Positions 5,949-13,007 of a stretch of 35,247 nucleotides of DNA are shown here, piece after piece (within the stretch, counting starts at the first letter, position 1; every line of letters starts with the position of its first letter). The notes beneath the pieces were generated by a model that ran no database searches, was not told the origin of the DNA, and saw only the letters and a program-made list of their open reading frames with translations. This stretch comes from a virus: positions 1-35,247 of IMG/VR virus record IMGVR_UViG_3300049489_000438, one strand, 5' to 3'. Made by a program: the position numbers and the translations under genes.

Positions 5949-6159
5949 AACAAAAATAGAGACGGCGTTAATCTTTCTGAATAACGGCGACTTCCCTAAC
6001 GCTCACGCACTTATAAGGGGAATGGATACCGAAGAATCAGCACACTTGTTTAATCAGGTATCGCTTGAAACGGAAATGAATTACGAAGCATGGGAAAGTC
6101 AGCATAGGGAAGCGTTGCCGGCGGATTCACAGATAGATGAAATAACACAAAATATATGA
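5941..6159 (+). CDS. Hypothetical acidic protein (72 aa)
   Basis: The 72-residue protein is acidic and predicted helical, with no cysteine and no recognised motif. Its first half (residues 7-35) resembles a short helical repeat of the TPR sort (ALIFLNNGDFPNAHALI), but one unit is too little to assign. It overlaps the RecT start by four bases (ATGA), so it may be co-translated with the recombination genes. Confidence 0.6.
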   Translation: MDETKIETALIFLNNGDFPNAHALIRGMDTEESAHLFNQVSLETEMNYEAWESQHREALPADSQIDEITQNI

Positions 6160-6836
6160 CACAAATAACTGAAATAAAAAGAGAAATTGACTTGCAGGTT
6201 GCAGACCAAAATACGCTCAATACCTTGCTTTCGACGACATTCAAAGGACTTGCGCCCTCAAACGTAAAGCCAGCAATTCTTGAAGGAATGTTGCGCGGGT
6301 TTCACTTTGAGGACTTTCTTAAAAAGAACGTATACGCAATTCCTTTTCGGGACGGCTACTCACTCGTAACGTCGATAGATTACTCTCGCAAGGTGGGGCA
6401 GAAAAGCGGTATTGTCGGTACAGACGCACCAGTATTTACCGAGGACGATTCAGGCATAAAAACCTGCTCTGTTACCGTCCACAAAAAGACGGGCGACCAT
6501 GTAGGTTCATACACCGCAACGGTATACTTTGACGAATACACCACGAAGAAGAATCTATGGGTTACAAAGCCCCGTACCATGATTGCTAAGGTTGCTGAAA
6601 TGCACGCACTTCGTAAGGCTTGCCCCGAAGAACTAGCACAGGCATACGTTCAGGAGGAAAAGGAAAAAGAGGTTGTGCAAGTACCTGTAATAGACCTAAC
6701 GGCATACGAAACAAAACTGAACGAAGCAAAAACGCTTGATGAAGTAAAGAAGATTTGGGCAGATATGCCAGTTGAAGCAAAGGAGAAACTCAATCCATTA
6801 AAAGAAGAACTAAAGAAAAAATATGAAGGTTCTTAA
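6156..6836 (+). CDS. recT: RecT/Bet family single-strand annealing protein
   Basis: The 226-residue protein matches phage annealases that pair complementary single strands. Diagnostic segments are the conserved core SLVTSIDYSRKVGQ, then TVHKKTGDHVGSYTATVYFD, and W-TKPRTMIAKVAEMHALRK followed by ACPEELAQAYVQEE. A charged C-terminal helix (residues about 175-226) could bind the exonuclease. The gene overlaps the YqaJ exonuclease gene downstream by 14 nt, the standard two-component recombination pair. Such systems repair and join phage genome ends. Confidence 0.9.
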   Translation: MTQITEIKREIDLQVADQNTLNTLLSTTFKGLAPSNVKPAILEGMLRGFHFEDFLKKNVYAIPFRDGYSLVTSIDYSRKVGQKSGIVGTDAPVFTEDDSGIKTCSVTVHKKTGDHVGSYTATVYFDEYTTKKNLWVTKPRTMIAKVAEMHALRKACPEELAQAYVQEEKEKEVVQVPVIDLTAYETKLNEAKTLDEVKKIWADMPVEAKEKLNPLKEELKKKYEGS

Positions 6837-7425
6837 TTTTGAAACCCGCGAAGATTGGCTCTCTGCTCGTAGGGGGAAGATTACAGGCTCTCGCGTAGGC
6901 GATGTCATCACAAAGCGCGGTACGGGCAAAAAAATAGGCTTTTATGAGCTTATAGCCGAACGCCTTGGTATCCCCGCTGATGATGAGGACGCAATGGCGC
7001 GTGGCACACGACTTGAAAGCGAAGCGATAGAAAGGTTTATTGCTGAAACAGGTAAAAAGGTAGACACCTCATTGAAGTTGTGGGTACGCGAAGATAACGA
7101 AAGTATCGCCGTATCCCCTGACGGCTCTATCGCAAAAACAGAGGCGGTTGAAGTGAAGTGTCTATCTTCGGCACGACACATTGAGGCACTTATCACGCAG
7201 GAAGTACCGAAAGATTACGCAGACCAAGTTACACAGTATTTCGTAGTGAACGATAAACTAAAGAAATTGTACCTCGTCTTTTATGACCCTCGCCTTGTTG
7301 CAAAACCGTTCTTCTTTCTAACTGTTACAAGAGCAGAAGTGCAGGAGAAAGTAACCGAGTACCTTGAATACGAGCAGACAATTTTAGCAGAAGTTAATGA
7401 AATAGTTAATAAATTAACCTTTTAA
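6823..7425 (+). CDS. YqaJ-type (lambda Exo-like) exonuclease
   Basis: The 200-residue protein has the PD-(D/E)XK fold signatures of YqaJ viral recombinases. The N-terminus contains W-SARRGKITGSR, then ARGTRLESEAIERF (Glu65). The catalytic pair is SPDG (Asp100) and EVK (Glu110, Lys112), and a DYADQVTQYFVV segment follows around residue 131. It would resect double-stranded ends to give the 3' single strands used by RecT. The start lies inside the recT end, so the two are translationally coupled. Confidence 0.92.
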   Translation: MKVLNFETREDWLSARRGKITGSRVGDVITKRGTGKKIGFYELIAERLGIPADDEDAMARGTRLESEAIERFIAETGKKVDTSLKLWVREDNESIAVSPDGSIAKTEAVEVKCLSSARHIEALITQEVPKDYADQVTQYFVVNDKLKKLYLVFYDPRLVAKPFFFLTVTRAEVQEKVTEYLEYEQTILAEVNEIVNKLTF

Positions 7426-7427
7426 CC

Positions 7428-7682
7428 ATGACAAAAAGATACGACATAAGCAAGCCTAGAAAGTACGTTAAAGACGGAGTAGAAAAGACTTATTGGGACA
7501 GAGTAGGAGAAATGGTTGAGTTTGAAAAGCAGGGCGGTAGCGTGAGTAGAATTATCAAAATTCCCGCAATAGGACTAGAAGCAAACGTGTTCCCCGTGAA
7601 ACCGAGAGAACAGGCGACACCAACAGTAGCAAAAGACGATTTACCGTTTGATTCTGAAAGAGCGAGCGACATTCCTTGGTAA
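7428..7682 (+). CDS. Putative ssDNA-binding or recombination accessory protein with SSB-like tail
   Basis: The 84-residue protein is directly downstream of the RecT and YqaJ genes. The N-terminal half (KYVKDGVEKTYWDRVGEM) looks like a small beta-rich domain. The C-terminus is acidic and ends DDLPF...SDIPW, resembling the acidic DDIPF-type tail by which SSB proteins recruit repair enzymes. A compact phage SSB analogue is my inference; the OB fold is not obvious from sequence alone. Confidence 0.5.
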   Translation: MTKRYDISKPRKYVKDGVEKTYWDRVGEMVEFEKQGGSVSRIIKIPAIGLEANVFPVKPREQATPTVAKDDLPFDSERASDIPW

Positions 7683-7684
7683 CC

Positions 7685-7786
7685 ATGCCAACCTACGACT
7701 ACACTCTCTGCACTTCCGCTTGTGGCAAAGAATACGATTGCCCGCACGAAGAAGCGTTTGACCAAGAACACGGTATCAGACGCTGA
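7685..7786 (+). CDS. Small cysteine-containing protein (33 aa)
   Basis: This 33-residue frame starts 2 nt after the preceding stop. It has Cys at three positions (LCTSACGKEYDCPHEE) with a nearby His, which could form a zinc knuckle. No family is recognised. Its place in a tightly packed operon supports translation. Confidence 0.45.
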   Translation: MPTYDYTLCTSACGKEYDCPHEEAFDQEHGIRR

Positions 7787-7824
7787 AAGTTAGACTTTAC
7801 TATTAAGTGTGAATGTAAAGAGGT

Positions 7825-7959
7825 ATGAACAGGCCCACCGCGATTTTATCTTCTCTAGGGACAGGATATTTCTTCGGGATGTGGCTAGAAAGTTTTTCGG
7901 CAGGAGTTTTTATGTTCCTCTTTCTCTCAACATTAGCCGTAATCAAAACAATTGAGTAA
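7825..7959 (+). CDS. Small membrane protein (44 aa)
   Basis: This 44-residue frame has two hydrophobic stretches (about residues 5-19 and 25-41) separated by a short Glu-containing loop, suggesting a hairpin or one long transmembrane segment. AGAGG sits immediately before the ATG. It is the second tiny membrane protein of the rightward operon. Function unknown. Confidence 0.55.
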   Translation: MNRPTAILSSLGTGYFFGMWLESFSAGVFMFLFLSTLAVIKTIE

Positions 7960-7983
7960 CATGACCCCCGACACAATAAACGT

Positions 7984-8322
7984 ATGACACTAAAAAGCCT
8001 TATTCAGTTACTAGAAAAGTTACCACAAGACCTCATTATCCGTAATGGTTTTGCTTACCCTCATTCGTGGCGCGGTATTTATGAAGAACTTTCTTTTGAG
8101 CCGACTGAAAACACGAAAGTTTCGGACATGCTTGCAGAAGCCAAATCAGCAATAGGTAAAAGTTTTGTGGGATACAAGGGTGGTGATTTCGTGATGGACG
8201 AAGAAACTCGTGTGCATTTCTCAAACTATGGAGATAGTGAAGATATGTCGGGGAAAGTTTTTTGTTCAATCGTGGAGTCGCTAACAGACTTTCTTCAGAT
8301 TAGCCCGAATACAAAGCCCTAG
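7984..8322 (+). CDS. Conserved phage protein of the PHSWRG type
   Basis: The 112-residue protein carries NGFAYPHSWRGIYEELSFEP, SDMLAEAKSAIGKSFVGYKG and a GGDFVM segment. These are hallmarks of a family found in accessory regions of many unrelated phages, with no known function that I can name. The ATG overlaps the stop of an eight-codon upstream frame (ATGA at 7984), which may be a leader. Confidence 0.75.
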   Translation: MTLKSLIQLLEKLPQDLIIRNGFAYPHSWRGIYEELSFEPTENTKVSDMLAEAKSAIGKSFVGYKGGDFVMDEETRVHFSNYGDSEDMSGKVFCSIVESLTDFLQISPNTKP

Positions 8323-8353
8323 AGTTCTTTATTAGTACGATTAATTAAAAATT

Positions 8354-8992
8354 ATGGATAAAAAAAATAACACAGGTTTAGAAAATACGGGTTACCGCAA
8401 CTCGGGGGGCTACAACTCGGGGTACTACAACTCGGGGAACTGGAACTCGGGGTATTTCAACTCGGGGAACCGCAACTCGGGGAACTGGAACTCGGGGTAT
8501 TTCAACTCGGGGAACTGGAACTCGGGGTATTTCAACTCGGGGAACCGCAACTCGGGGAACTGGAACTCGGGGTATTTCAACTCGGGGAACTGGAACTCGG
8601 GCTTTTTCAACACCAACTCACCCGACAAAATCCGTATCTTCAATACGTGGGTAGAAATGACGCACGAAGAGTTCAACCAAAAATACAACATTTACGCCGA
8701 CATTCCCCTCAACCGTTGGATAGATATAAAAGATTGCACCGAAGAAGAAAAAACAAAGGAGTGTAGAGAAATGGGTGGCTATCTCAAAACCCTTCCGTTC
8801 AAAGAAGCGTTTGTCATTTGGTGGAATGAAAACCCTGGCAGACATAACGACTTCCTATCACTCCCCGCATTTGACGCTGATATTTTCTTTGAAATCACAG
8901 GCATAGACGTACGCAAAAAGGAAATCTCCCTCAAAGGCAAGAAAGTGAAAGTAGAATTAGACGGGGTGAGTTATACAGCAACGATTGATTAG
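8354..8992 (+). CDS. Pentapeptide-repeat protein with conserved C-terminal domain
   Basis: Residues 6-85 are sixteen pentapeptides of the form N-S/T-G-x-x, the second pentapeptide class (Asn and Gly every five residues) rather than the A-D/N-L class that mimics DNA. They should form a regular beta solenoid. The remaining 127 residues form a globular domain with W-EMTHEEFNQKY, IPLNRWIDI, a MGGYLK segment, IWWNENPG and LPAFDADIFFEITGID. This domain combination is recalled from other phage genomes but has no assigned role. The repeats use almost identical codons, a sign of recent expansion. Confidence 0.85.
   Translation: MDKKNNTGLENTGYRNSGGYNSGYYNSGNWNSGYFNSGNRNSGNWNSGYFNSGNWNSGYFNSGNRNSGNWNSGYFNSGNWNSGFFNTNSPDKIRIFNTWVEMTHEEFNQKYNIYADIPLNRWIDIKDCTEEEKTKECREMGGYLKTLPFKEAFVIWWNENPGRHNDFLSLPAFDADIFFEITGIDVRKKEISLKGKKVKVELDGVSYTATID
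8369..8608 (+). repeat. In-frame 15-bp tandem repeats with a 75-bp higher-order duplication
   Basis: Sixteen 15-bp units of the form aactcggggNNNNNN encode the pentapeptides. Five-unit blocks at 8444-8518 and 8519-8593 are identical over all 75 bp. The array can expand or contract by slippage or recombination, and short reads may miscount it. Confidence 0.95.
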
Positions 8993-9006
8993 TGTAGTGA
9001 AATGAT

Positions 9007-9315
9007 ATGGGTGTAATTAAATACGGAAAGGTTCTTATCCACGGAAACTTTGCAACAGCAAAGCGGTACAAAAACGGCAGACCAAGAAATTGGATAGACA
9101 GAGACTGGAAAGCAATCGTTCCGTATCCGTTCAAATGGAGAGACAAACTAGGAAAGGTGAATTGTGACTGCGTTGAGGTAGTGGAGGCGTACCAACCGTA
9201 CTACGGTACTAGTTGGTATCACTCAGACGAGTGTTCAATGATGAGACATATAAAAAAGTACCCACAAATCCACAACATCTTAAACGTGAGTTCTTTAATA
9301 GCTCAAACTGACTGA
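9007..9315 (+). CDS. Hypothetical protein (102 aa)
   Basis: The 102-residue protein is basic and rich in Trp and Tyr in its middle, with two cysteines in VNCDC and one later. HSDECSMMRHIKKYPQ hints at metal binding. No family is recognised. It is followed by the next gene after a single base. Confidence 0.6.
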   Translation: MGVIKYGKVLIHGNFATAKRYKNGRPRNWIDRDWKAIVPYPFKWRDKLGKVNCDCVEVVEAYQPYYGTSWYHSDECSMMRHIKKYPQIHNILNVSSLIAQTD

Positions 9316-9316
9316 C

Positions 9317-9643
9317 ATGAACACCCCACTTCAAACCTTAGTAGACGAGTTGGAAAAAGAGTTTGAGAAACGCTTAGGCGGTTTTATAGCAACACAAAGT
9401 AAACGTGAACAACAAGACAAGGACAATGCATGGTTTCGTAAAGCCCTCTCAAAAGCATATATCGCTGGTTTAGAAGAAGCAGGGAGAATGGCGGAGAAAC
9501 AGAAAAAGGCAGTAACGGAATGTAGGCACTCACCGAGCGACTCTTGTGATAGCGATTGTGCAAGCCAAGAATGGGATTTAGGAAGAAATGACGGACTCAC
9601 CTCCTTCATTGCTGACATTAAAAAGATAACGGAGGGGGTATGA
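9317..9643 (+). CDS. Hypothetical helical protein (108 aa)
   Basis: The first 75 residues are charged and predicted helical or coiled coil (LVDELEKEFEKRL, then KALSKAYIAGLEEAGRMAEK). A Cys- and Ser-rich patch (CRHSPSDSCDSDC) follows, then a short C-terminal helix. The mixture suggests an oligomer with a metal site, but no function is recognised. Its stop overlaps the next ATG. Confidence 0.6.
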   Translation: MNTPLQTLVDELEKEFEKRLGGFIATQSKREQQDKDNAWFRKALSKAYIAGLEEAGRMAEKQKKAVTECRHSPSDSCDSDCASQEWDLGRNDGLTSFIADIKKITEGV

Positions 9644-9849
9644 AAGGATGTTGCAAAAGGTGTTACACCAACTATACGACAGATGACTACCCAGCTCACG
9701 AAACACTTGATGCATGTTTTAATTTGAATTGTATCTGTCATCAACCCTGTAACAACGAGTGTCATTTTCAGGAGCCGTACGGTTTTGTGCCAGAAGCAGG
9801 ATGTGAAATACATGAAGCCCACATTACTAACTTAGGGGAGGGGAGATGA
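9640..9849 (+). CDS. Cysteine-rich small protein (69 aa)
   Basis: The 69-residue protein contains ten cysteines and several histidines, including MKGCCKRCYTNY, CFNLNCICHQPC and CHF. Two or more zinc sites are likely. A purine-rich GGAGGGGG lies right before the ATG, one of few good ribosome-binding sequences in the window. No family is recognised. Confidence 0.65.
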   Translation: MKGCCKRCYTNYTTDDYPAHETLDACFNLNCICHQPCNNECHFQEPYGFVPEAGCEIHEAHITNLGEGR

Positions 9850-9989
9850 AAGACACACTAGAAACCATTTTCCTTTTGAGCACCATCTTTGTGATGGCAC
9901 TTGTTGCCCCTCTATTGCTAGGCGGAATTATGCTCGCTGTCTTTAGTCCCTTTATCTTAATCGTATATTTGATATTGCAGGCGGTATGA
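9846..9989 (+). CDS. Small two-segment membrane protein (47 aa)
   Basis: The 47-residue protein starts at the ATG overlapping the previous stop (ATGA), after GGGGAGGGGAG, a strong Shine-Dalgarno-like run. Almost the whole length is hydrophobic, in one long or two short transmembrane segments (residues about 8-26 and 29-46) with Pro and Gly between. Its stop overlaps the next ATG. Roles such as envelope targeting are possible but not shown. Confidence 0.65.
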   Translation: MKDTLETIFLLSTIFVMALVAPLLLGGIMLAVFSPFILIVYLILQAV

Positions 9990-10450
9990 AAAAGAAAGTA
10001 ACTAAGAGAGGTAAGAAACCAAAAAATCCATTAGCAGGAACCACCAGAGCTGTTGAAGTCAGCGAGGTTGGGCGAATAGTGTTCGACAAGTTTGAGGACG
10101 GTGTGCGGTTCATTGTCGTGCGTGGACCTGCTTCGTGGTGCGCCTATGCGGGTATACCAAAAGACCACCCGCTTGCAGGATTCAGTTACGACGACCTGAT
10201 GGGAGTAAATGCACACGGTGGGCTTACCTACGCAGGGAATGGTGTTACGGGGAGTCCTGACGGGTACTACTGGTATGGGTGGGATTACACCCACCTTGGA
10301 GACGTTTCTGTGTATGACCACAAATACGGGAAAGACCGCGTGAGTGAAGAACACGATTGGACGATAGATGAAGTAGTGAAAGACTCGTGGAGTGCGTTGT
10401 ATGACATCAAAAAAATGGCTACTTTAGCAGAGAAAATCAGAGCGAAATGA
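9986..10450 (+). CDS. Conserved phage protein with CAYAGIP and HGGLTY motifs
   Basis: The 154-residue protein has a Lys-rich N-terminus and a globular body with RFIVVRGPASWCAYAGIP, AHGGLTYAGNG and a W-Y-G-W-D-Y-T-H segment. These blocks are recalled from a family common in phage accessory regions without known function. The abundance of Trp, Tyr, Gly and His suggests a ligand or metal pocket. It sits in the overlap-linked series of genes ahead of the Mom-like gene. Confidence 0.75.
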   Translation: MKKKVTKRGKKPKNPLAGTTRAVEVSEVGRIVFDKFEDGVRFIVVRGPASWCAYAGIPKDHPLAGFSYDDLMGVNAHGGLTYAGNGVTGSPDGYYWYGWDYTHLGDVSVYDHKYGKDRVSEEHDWTIDEVVKDSWSALYDIKKMATLAEKIRAK

Positions 10451-10659
10451 AACCAAAACCAAGAATGAAGGTGGTGAAGGCTTGGTGTGTAACCTACAAC
10501 ACGGGTGAACTTGTAGAGCGTAAGCGTAGATACGGTTCAGAGGTGTGGCTTGATAGAAACGACGGTTATATGATTTTTGCGGAAAAAACTGATTACGACG
10601 GAAACCTTACTCCCTGCACCATCTCCTACCCCATTAGTAGTAAGAAGAAACAAGTATGA
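10447..10659 (+). CDS. Hypothetical basic protein (70 aa)
   Basis: The 70-residue protein is basic at both ends and has two cysteines (AWCVTYN and TPCTISYP). It appears to be a small beta-rich domain. Both ends overlap neighbours by four bases (ATGA), so it is probably translated together with the Mom-like gene. No family is recognised. Confidence 0.6.
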   Translation: MKPKPRMKVVKAWCVTYNTGELVERKRRYGSEVWLDRNDGYMIFAEKTDYDGNLTPCTISYPISSKKKQV

Positions 10660-11288
10660 AAGGTGAACTAAGGTACATAGACTCAAAAACCGCCATAGAC
10701 TTTTTGTTGCCACGACACTATTCGGGGCGTAAACCACAAATAAGTTTAGCGTTTGGGTGGTACTTTAGTGGTGAGTTAAAGGCAGTATGTACGTTTGGGA
10801 AGCCAGCAAGTAACTCTCTATGTGAAGGGATTTGTGGGAAAGAGTATTCAAATGTGGTGTACGAACTTAATCGCCTATGTCGTGTAGATGACCTACAAGA
10901 ACCATTATCGCAATTTGTAGGGGCGTGTCTTTCCCGAATAAAGTTCGGCAAAAATTGGATAGTGGTTAGCTACTCAGATACAGGTATGAACCACAACGGA
11001 TACATTTACCAAGCAACTAACTTCCTATTCACTGGGACTACGAAGCCAAGAACAGACAAGTACACAGAGGGTAACAAGCACTCACGTCACTACGAAAAGG
11101 GTATCGAAGAAAAGTACAGGAAAGTGCGAACAGCTAAAAACAGGTATGTATTCTTTGCAACTACCCATAAGCCAACTAAGAAAAGGTGGCTCGCAAGTCT
11201 TAAATACCCCATACTCCCATACCCTAAGCAAAAGAATAAAAATTACAAGTTGGGCGAGTTTCAGACAGTATCACTCATAAAAGTATGA
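10656..11288 (+). CDS. Mom-like DNA modification protein (GNAT-fold)
   Basis: The 210-residue protein resembles the phage Mu Mom family, which adds a carbamoylmethyl-type group to adenine in phage DNA and blocks host restriction enzymes. Diagnostic segments are ISLAFGWYFSGELKAVCTFG, YELNRLCRVDDLQEPLSQFV and VVSYSDTGMNHNGYIYQATN followed by FLFTGTT. This is the acetyltransferase-like core with the YxD and GxIYQA elements. The C-terminal part is basic and fits DNA contact. If active, virion DNA should carry modified adenine. The exact substrate cannot be deduced. Confidence 0.8.
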   Translation: MKGELRYIDSKTAIDFLLPRHYSGRKPQISLAFGWYFSGELKAVCTFGKPASNSLCEGICGKEYSNVVYELNRLCRVDDLQEPLSQFVGACLSRIKFGKNWIVVSYSDTGMNHNGYIYQATNFLFTGTTKPRTDKYTEGNKHSRHYEKGIEEKYRKVRTAKNRYVFFATTHKPTKKRWLASLKYPILPYPKQKNKNYKLGEFQTVSLIKV

Positions 11289-11347
11289 AGCCAACCATTA
11301 GCACCCCTATAAAGAACGGGGATAAAAAATGAAACGGCTTACCTAAA

Positions 11348-11356
11348 TGGTATAAT
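11348..11356 (+). promoter_or_regulatory. Extended -10 promoter element inside the rightward operon
   Basis: TGG-TATAAT lies 7 nt before the ATG at 11364, in a short gap after the Mom-like gene. No -35 is visible. It could restart transcription in the second half of the operon with a leaderless mRNA. Confidence 0.5.
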
Positions 11357-11363
11357 AAAGAAA

Positions 11364-11519
11364 ATGGGACAAGAAACGGTACATCTTCGTCCAGACAACT
11401 TTCAAACGTGGAAGTGTCCTGTATGTGATTATAATGGGATACCAAGGAGTACGGCGGGGTGTCCTAGAAAGTTTTGCACGGGGAGAAGACCCGCCGAGTT
11501 TCATCCACCTAAGCCATAA
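11364..11519 (+). CDS. Small zinc-ribbon-like protein (51 aa)
   Basis: The 51-residue frame holds WKCPVCDYNG and, about 15 residues on, GCPRKFCTGRR, a pattern of two cysteine pairs fitting a zinc ribbon. The ATG follows the TATAAT box by 7 nt. A Pro- and His-rich tail ends the protein. It may bind nucleic acid. Confidence 0.6.
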   Translation: MGQETVHLRPDNFQTWKCPVCDYNGIPRSTAGCPRKFCTGRRPAEFHPPKP

Positions 11520-11522
11520 CTT

Positions 11523-11807
11523 ATGGAATACGAACTAGCAAAAAAGTTGAAGGATTCGGGGTTTCCTCAAACTTTTACAGGTGAGTGTGGGAGTGGTTGT
11601 AACGTCAGTAACGAAGAAAATACTGACTTCGTATACTGTCCAACCCTCTCCGAACTGATTGAGGAAGTAAAAAAACACAGACTCAAAATAACTATAAACG
11701 GTTTTGAGAACCATTGGTCGGCACATTGTTCTACAACAGAATCTGCCTCGGGTTCTTCACCTGAAGAAGCCGTTTCTAAACTTTGGCTTGCGCTTAACGA
11801 AAAATGA
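11523..11807 (+). CDS. Conserved phage protein of the LSELIEEV / EEAVSKLWLALN type
   Basis: The 94-residue protein has an N-terminal LAKKLKDSGFPQ helix, a central YCPTLSELIEEVKK block and a C-terminal SSPEEAVSKLWLALNEK. This arrangement is familiar from many small conserved phage proteins, with no assigned function. A Cys pair in GECGSGC is specific to this copy. Its stop overlaps the next ATG. Confidence 0.75.
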   Translation: MEYELAKKLKDSGFPQTFTGECGSGCNVSNEENTDFVYCPTLSELIEEVKKHRLKITINGFENHWSAHCSTTESASGSSPEEAVSKLWLALNEK

Positions 11808-11935
11808 AAGAATCAGCCCCCCGCAAAACCCGTAAAGCAGGAAGAGGTAACTACAAAGCACTTTTACATTTACTGGTTACTCACCAAAACAAAGTTGGAG
11901 AGGCGTTACCTAAGAAGAAAGGTATAAAGAAATGA
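11804..11935 (+). CDS. Small basic protein (43 aa)
   Basis: The 43-residue protein is strongly basic, with RKTRKAGRGNYK at the front, a short hydrophobic helix (ALLHLLVTH) and a KKKGIKK tail. Nucleic-acid binding is possible. It is bounded on both sides by ATGA overlaps, the main evidence for translation. Confidence 0.55.
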   Translation: MKESAPRKTRKAGRGNYKALLHLLVTHQNKVGEALPKKKGIKK

Positions 11936-12186
11936 ACTACACTTTCCCAAAAGGTACTAAACTTATCTGCCGTTGGGTGGATATAGTAAGCGAACCTAAC
12001 TGGAAAAAACTAGACGAACTAGACGCGCCGCCGATTATAACGACAATCGGTTTTTTTATGGAAGTAAAAGTCTGCCACACTAAGGAATGTTTGGTACTTG
12101 CAGGGTCAATCGGACAAGATGATGAAATTGGAAACGCCGACACTATCCCCGTAGGTACGATTATTTCTTTAGAGGAGATACTGTGA
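11932..12186 (+). CDS. Conserved small phage protein (84 aa)
   Basis: The 84-residue protein contains CRWVDIVSEPNW near the front and a C-terminal ADTIPVGTIISLEEIL. This is recalled from a family of small beta-rich phage proteins of unknown role. GAGGAG stands ahead of the next gene's GTG and lies in its last codons, giving tight coupling to the exonuclease. Confidence 0.65.
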   Translation: MNYTFPKGTKLICRWVDIVSEPNWKKLDELDAPPIITTIGFFMEVKVCHTKECLVLAGSIGQDDEIGNADTIPVGTIISLEEIL

Positions 12187-13007
12187 AAGAGCGTGATATT
12201 GCTCGCCAAAAGGATGTTCTTGAAAGCCGTAGGCCCAAGGTTTTATACGTGGATATCGAAACAAGTTACGCGGTAGGTACGTTTTGGGGTAGCAGAATGT
12301 GGAAGACAGACATTCTTGATGTGATTCAGGAGTCCATGCCTATCATGGTTGGGTATATGTGGGAGGGTGATAAAAAAGCCCGTTCCTTTTGTCTGAAGGA
12401 TTTTAAAGGATATAAGCCTGGATTATTCAACATCGACGACAAAGCGTTAGCTGAAAGGACGCGAGATTTGTTAAACGAAGCTGATGTGGTTGTTGGACAA
12501 AATTCCCAAAGTTTTGATGTCCGTATGCTCATGGCAAGGTTTTGGCATCACCGTATCCCCGCCCCCGATGGTTTTGACCAAGAGGACACCAAAATCCGCG
12601 CAAAAAAGACTTTCTACCTTGCTAGTTACAAACTGAAACACATGGCGAAGTTTGCGGGGGTAAAACAAAAGACAGACCCTGGCGGTATTAGAGCATGGGA
12701 CGATGTAATAAAACACGGCACAGGGTGGGAGAACATGAGCAAGTATTGTAGGAATGATGTTGAAACCACCCGCGAACTCTTTTTAAGTATGAGAGGGTAT
12801 GTAAAGAGTAAGGTAATCGCAAACCTCTTCACCCGTAAACCATACCACTGTCCGAACGTTACCTGTATGGCAAGGGATTATCAAAAAGCAGGTAGACGAG
12901 CAACTAAAACAGGCTGGAAGCAGAAGTTTGTGTGTATGGTATGCGGAACTCGCTGGCTTGGTGCTTTGGAGAAAGACGATTCTAAACTTAATATAACAAT
13001 GGCGTGA
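12183..13007 (+). CDS. DnaQ/RNase H-like 3'-5' exonuclease with C-terminal zinc finger
   Basis: The 274-residue protein starts at GTG overlapping the previous stop and has the DEDDy exonuclease motifs. Exo I is YVDIETS (Asp24, Glu26), Exo II is VVGQNSQSFDVRML (Asp112), and Exo III is YCRNDVETT (Tyr188, Asp192). Residues about 223-254 hold two Cys pairs (HCPNVTC and CMVCG) forming a likely zinc ribbon. No polymerase domain is present. It may trim DNA ends, proofread with the host polymerase, or degrade host DNA. GAGGAG before the GTG is a good ribosome-binding site. Confidence 0.8.
   Translation: MKERDIARQKDVLESRRPKVLYVDIETSYAVGTFWGSRMWKTDILDVIQESMPIMVGYMWEGDKKARSFCLKDFKGYKPGLFNIDDKALAERTRDLLNEADVVVGQNSQSFDVRMLMARFWHHRIPAPDGFDQEDTKIRAKKTFYLASYKLKHMAKFAGVKQKTDPGGIRAWDDVIKHGTGWENMSKYCRNDVETTRELFLSMRGYVKSKVIANLFTRKPYHCPNVTCMARDYQKAGRRATKTGWKQKFVCMVCGTRWLGALEKDDSKLNITMA

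Noticed and set aside
8369-8608. CRISPR-like array
   Set aside because: The repeats are contiguous, in frame with a protein and have no unique spacers; they encode pentapeptides.
8425-8691. Antisense open frame of 88 codons opposite the pentapeptide repeats
   Set aside because: It only mirrors the repeat and has no independent start context.
11285-11332. Short frames of 15 and 5 codons after the Mom-like gene
   Set aside because: Too short and without motifs; the second lies in the promoter region.
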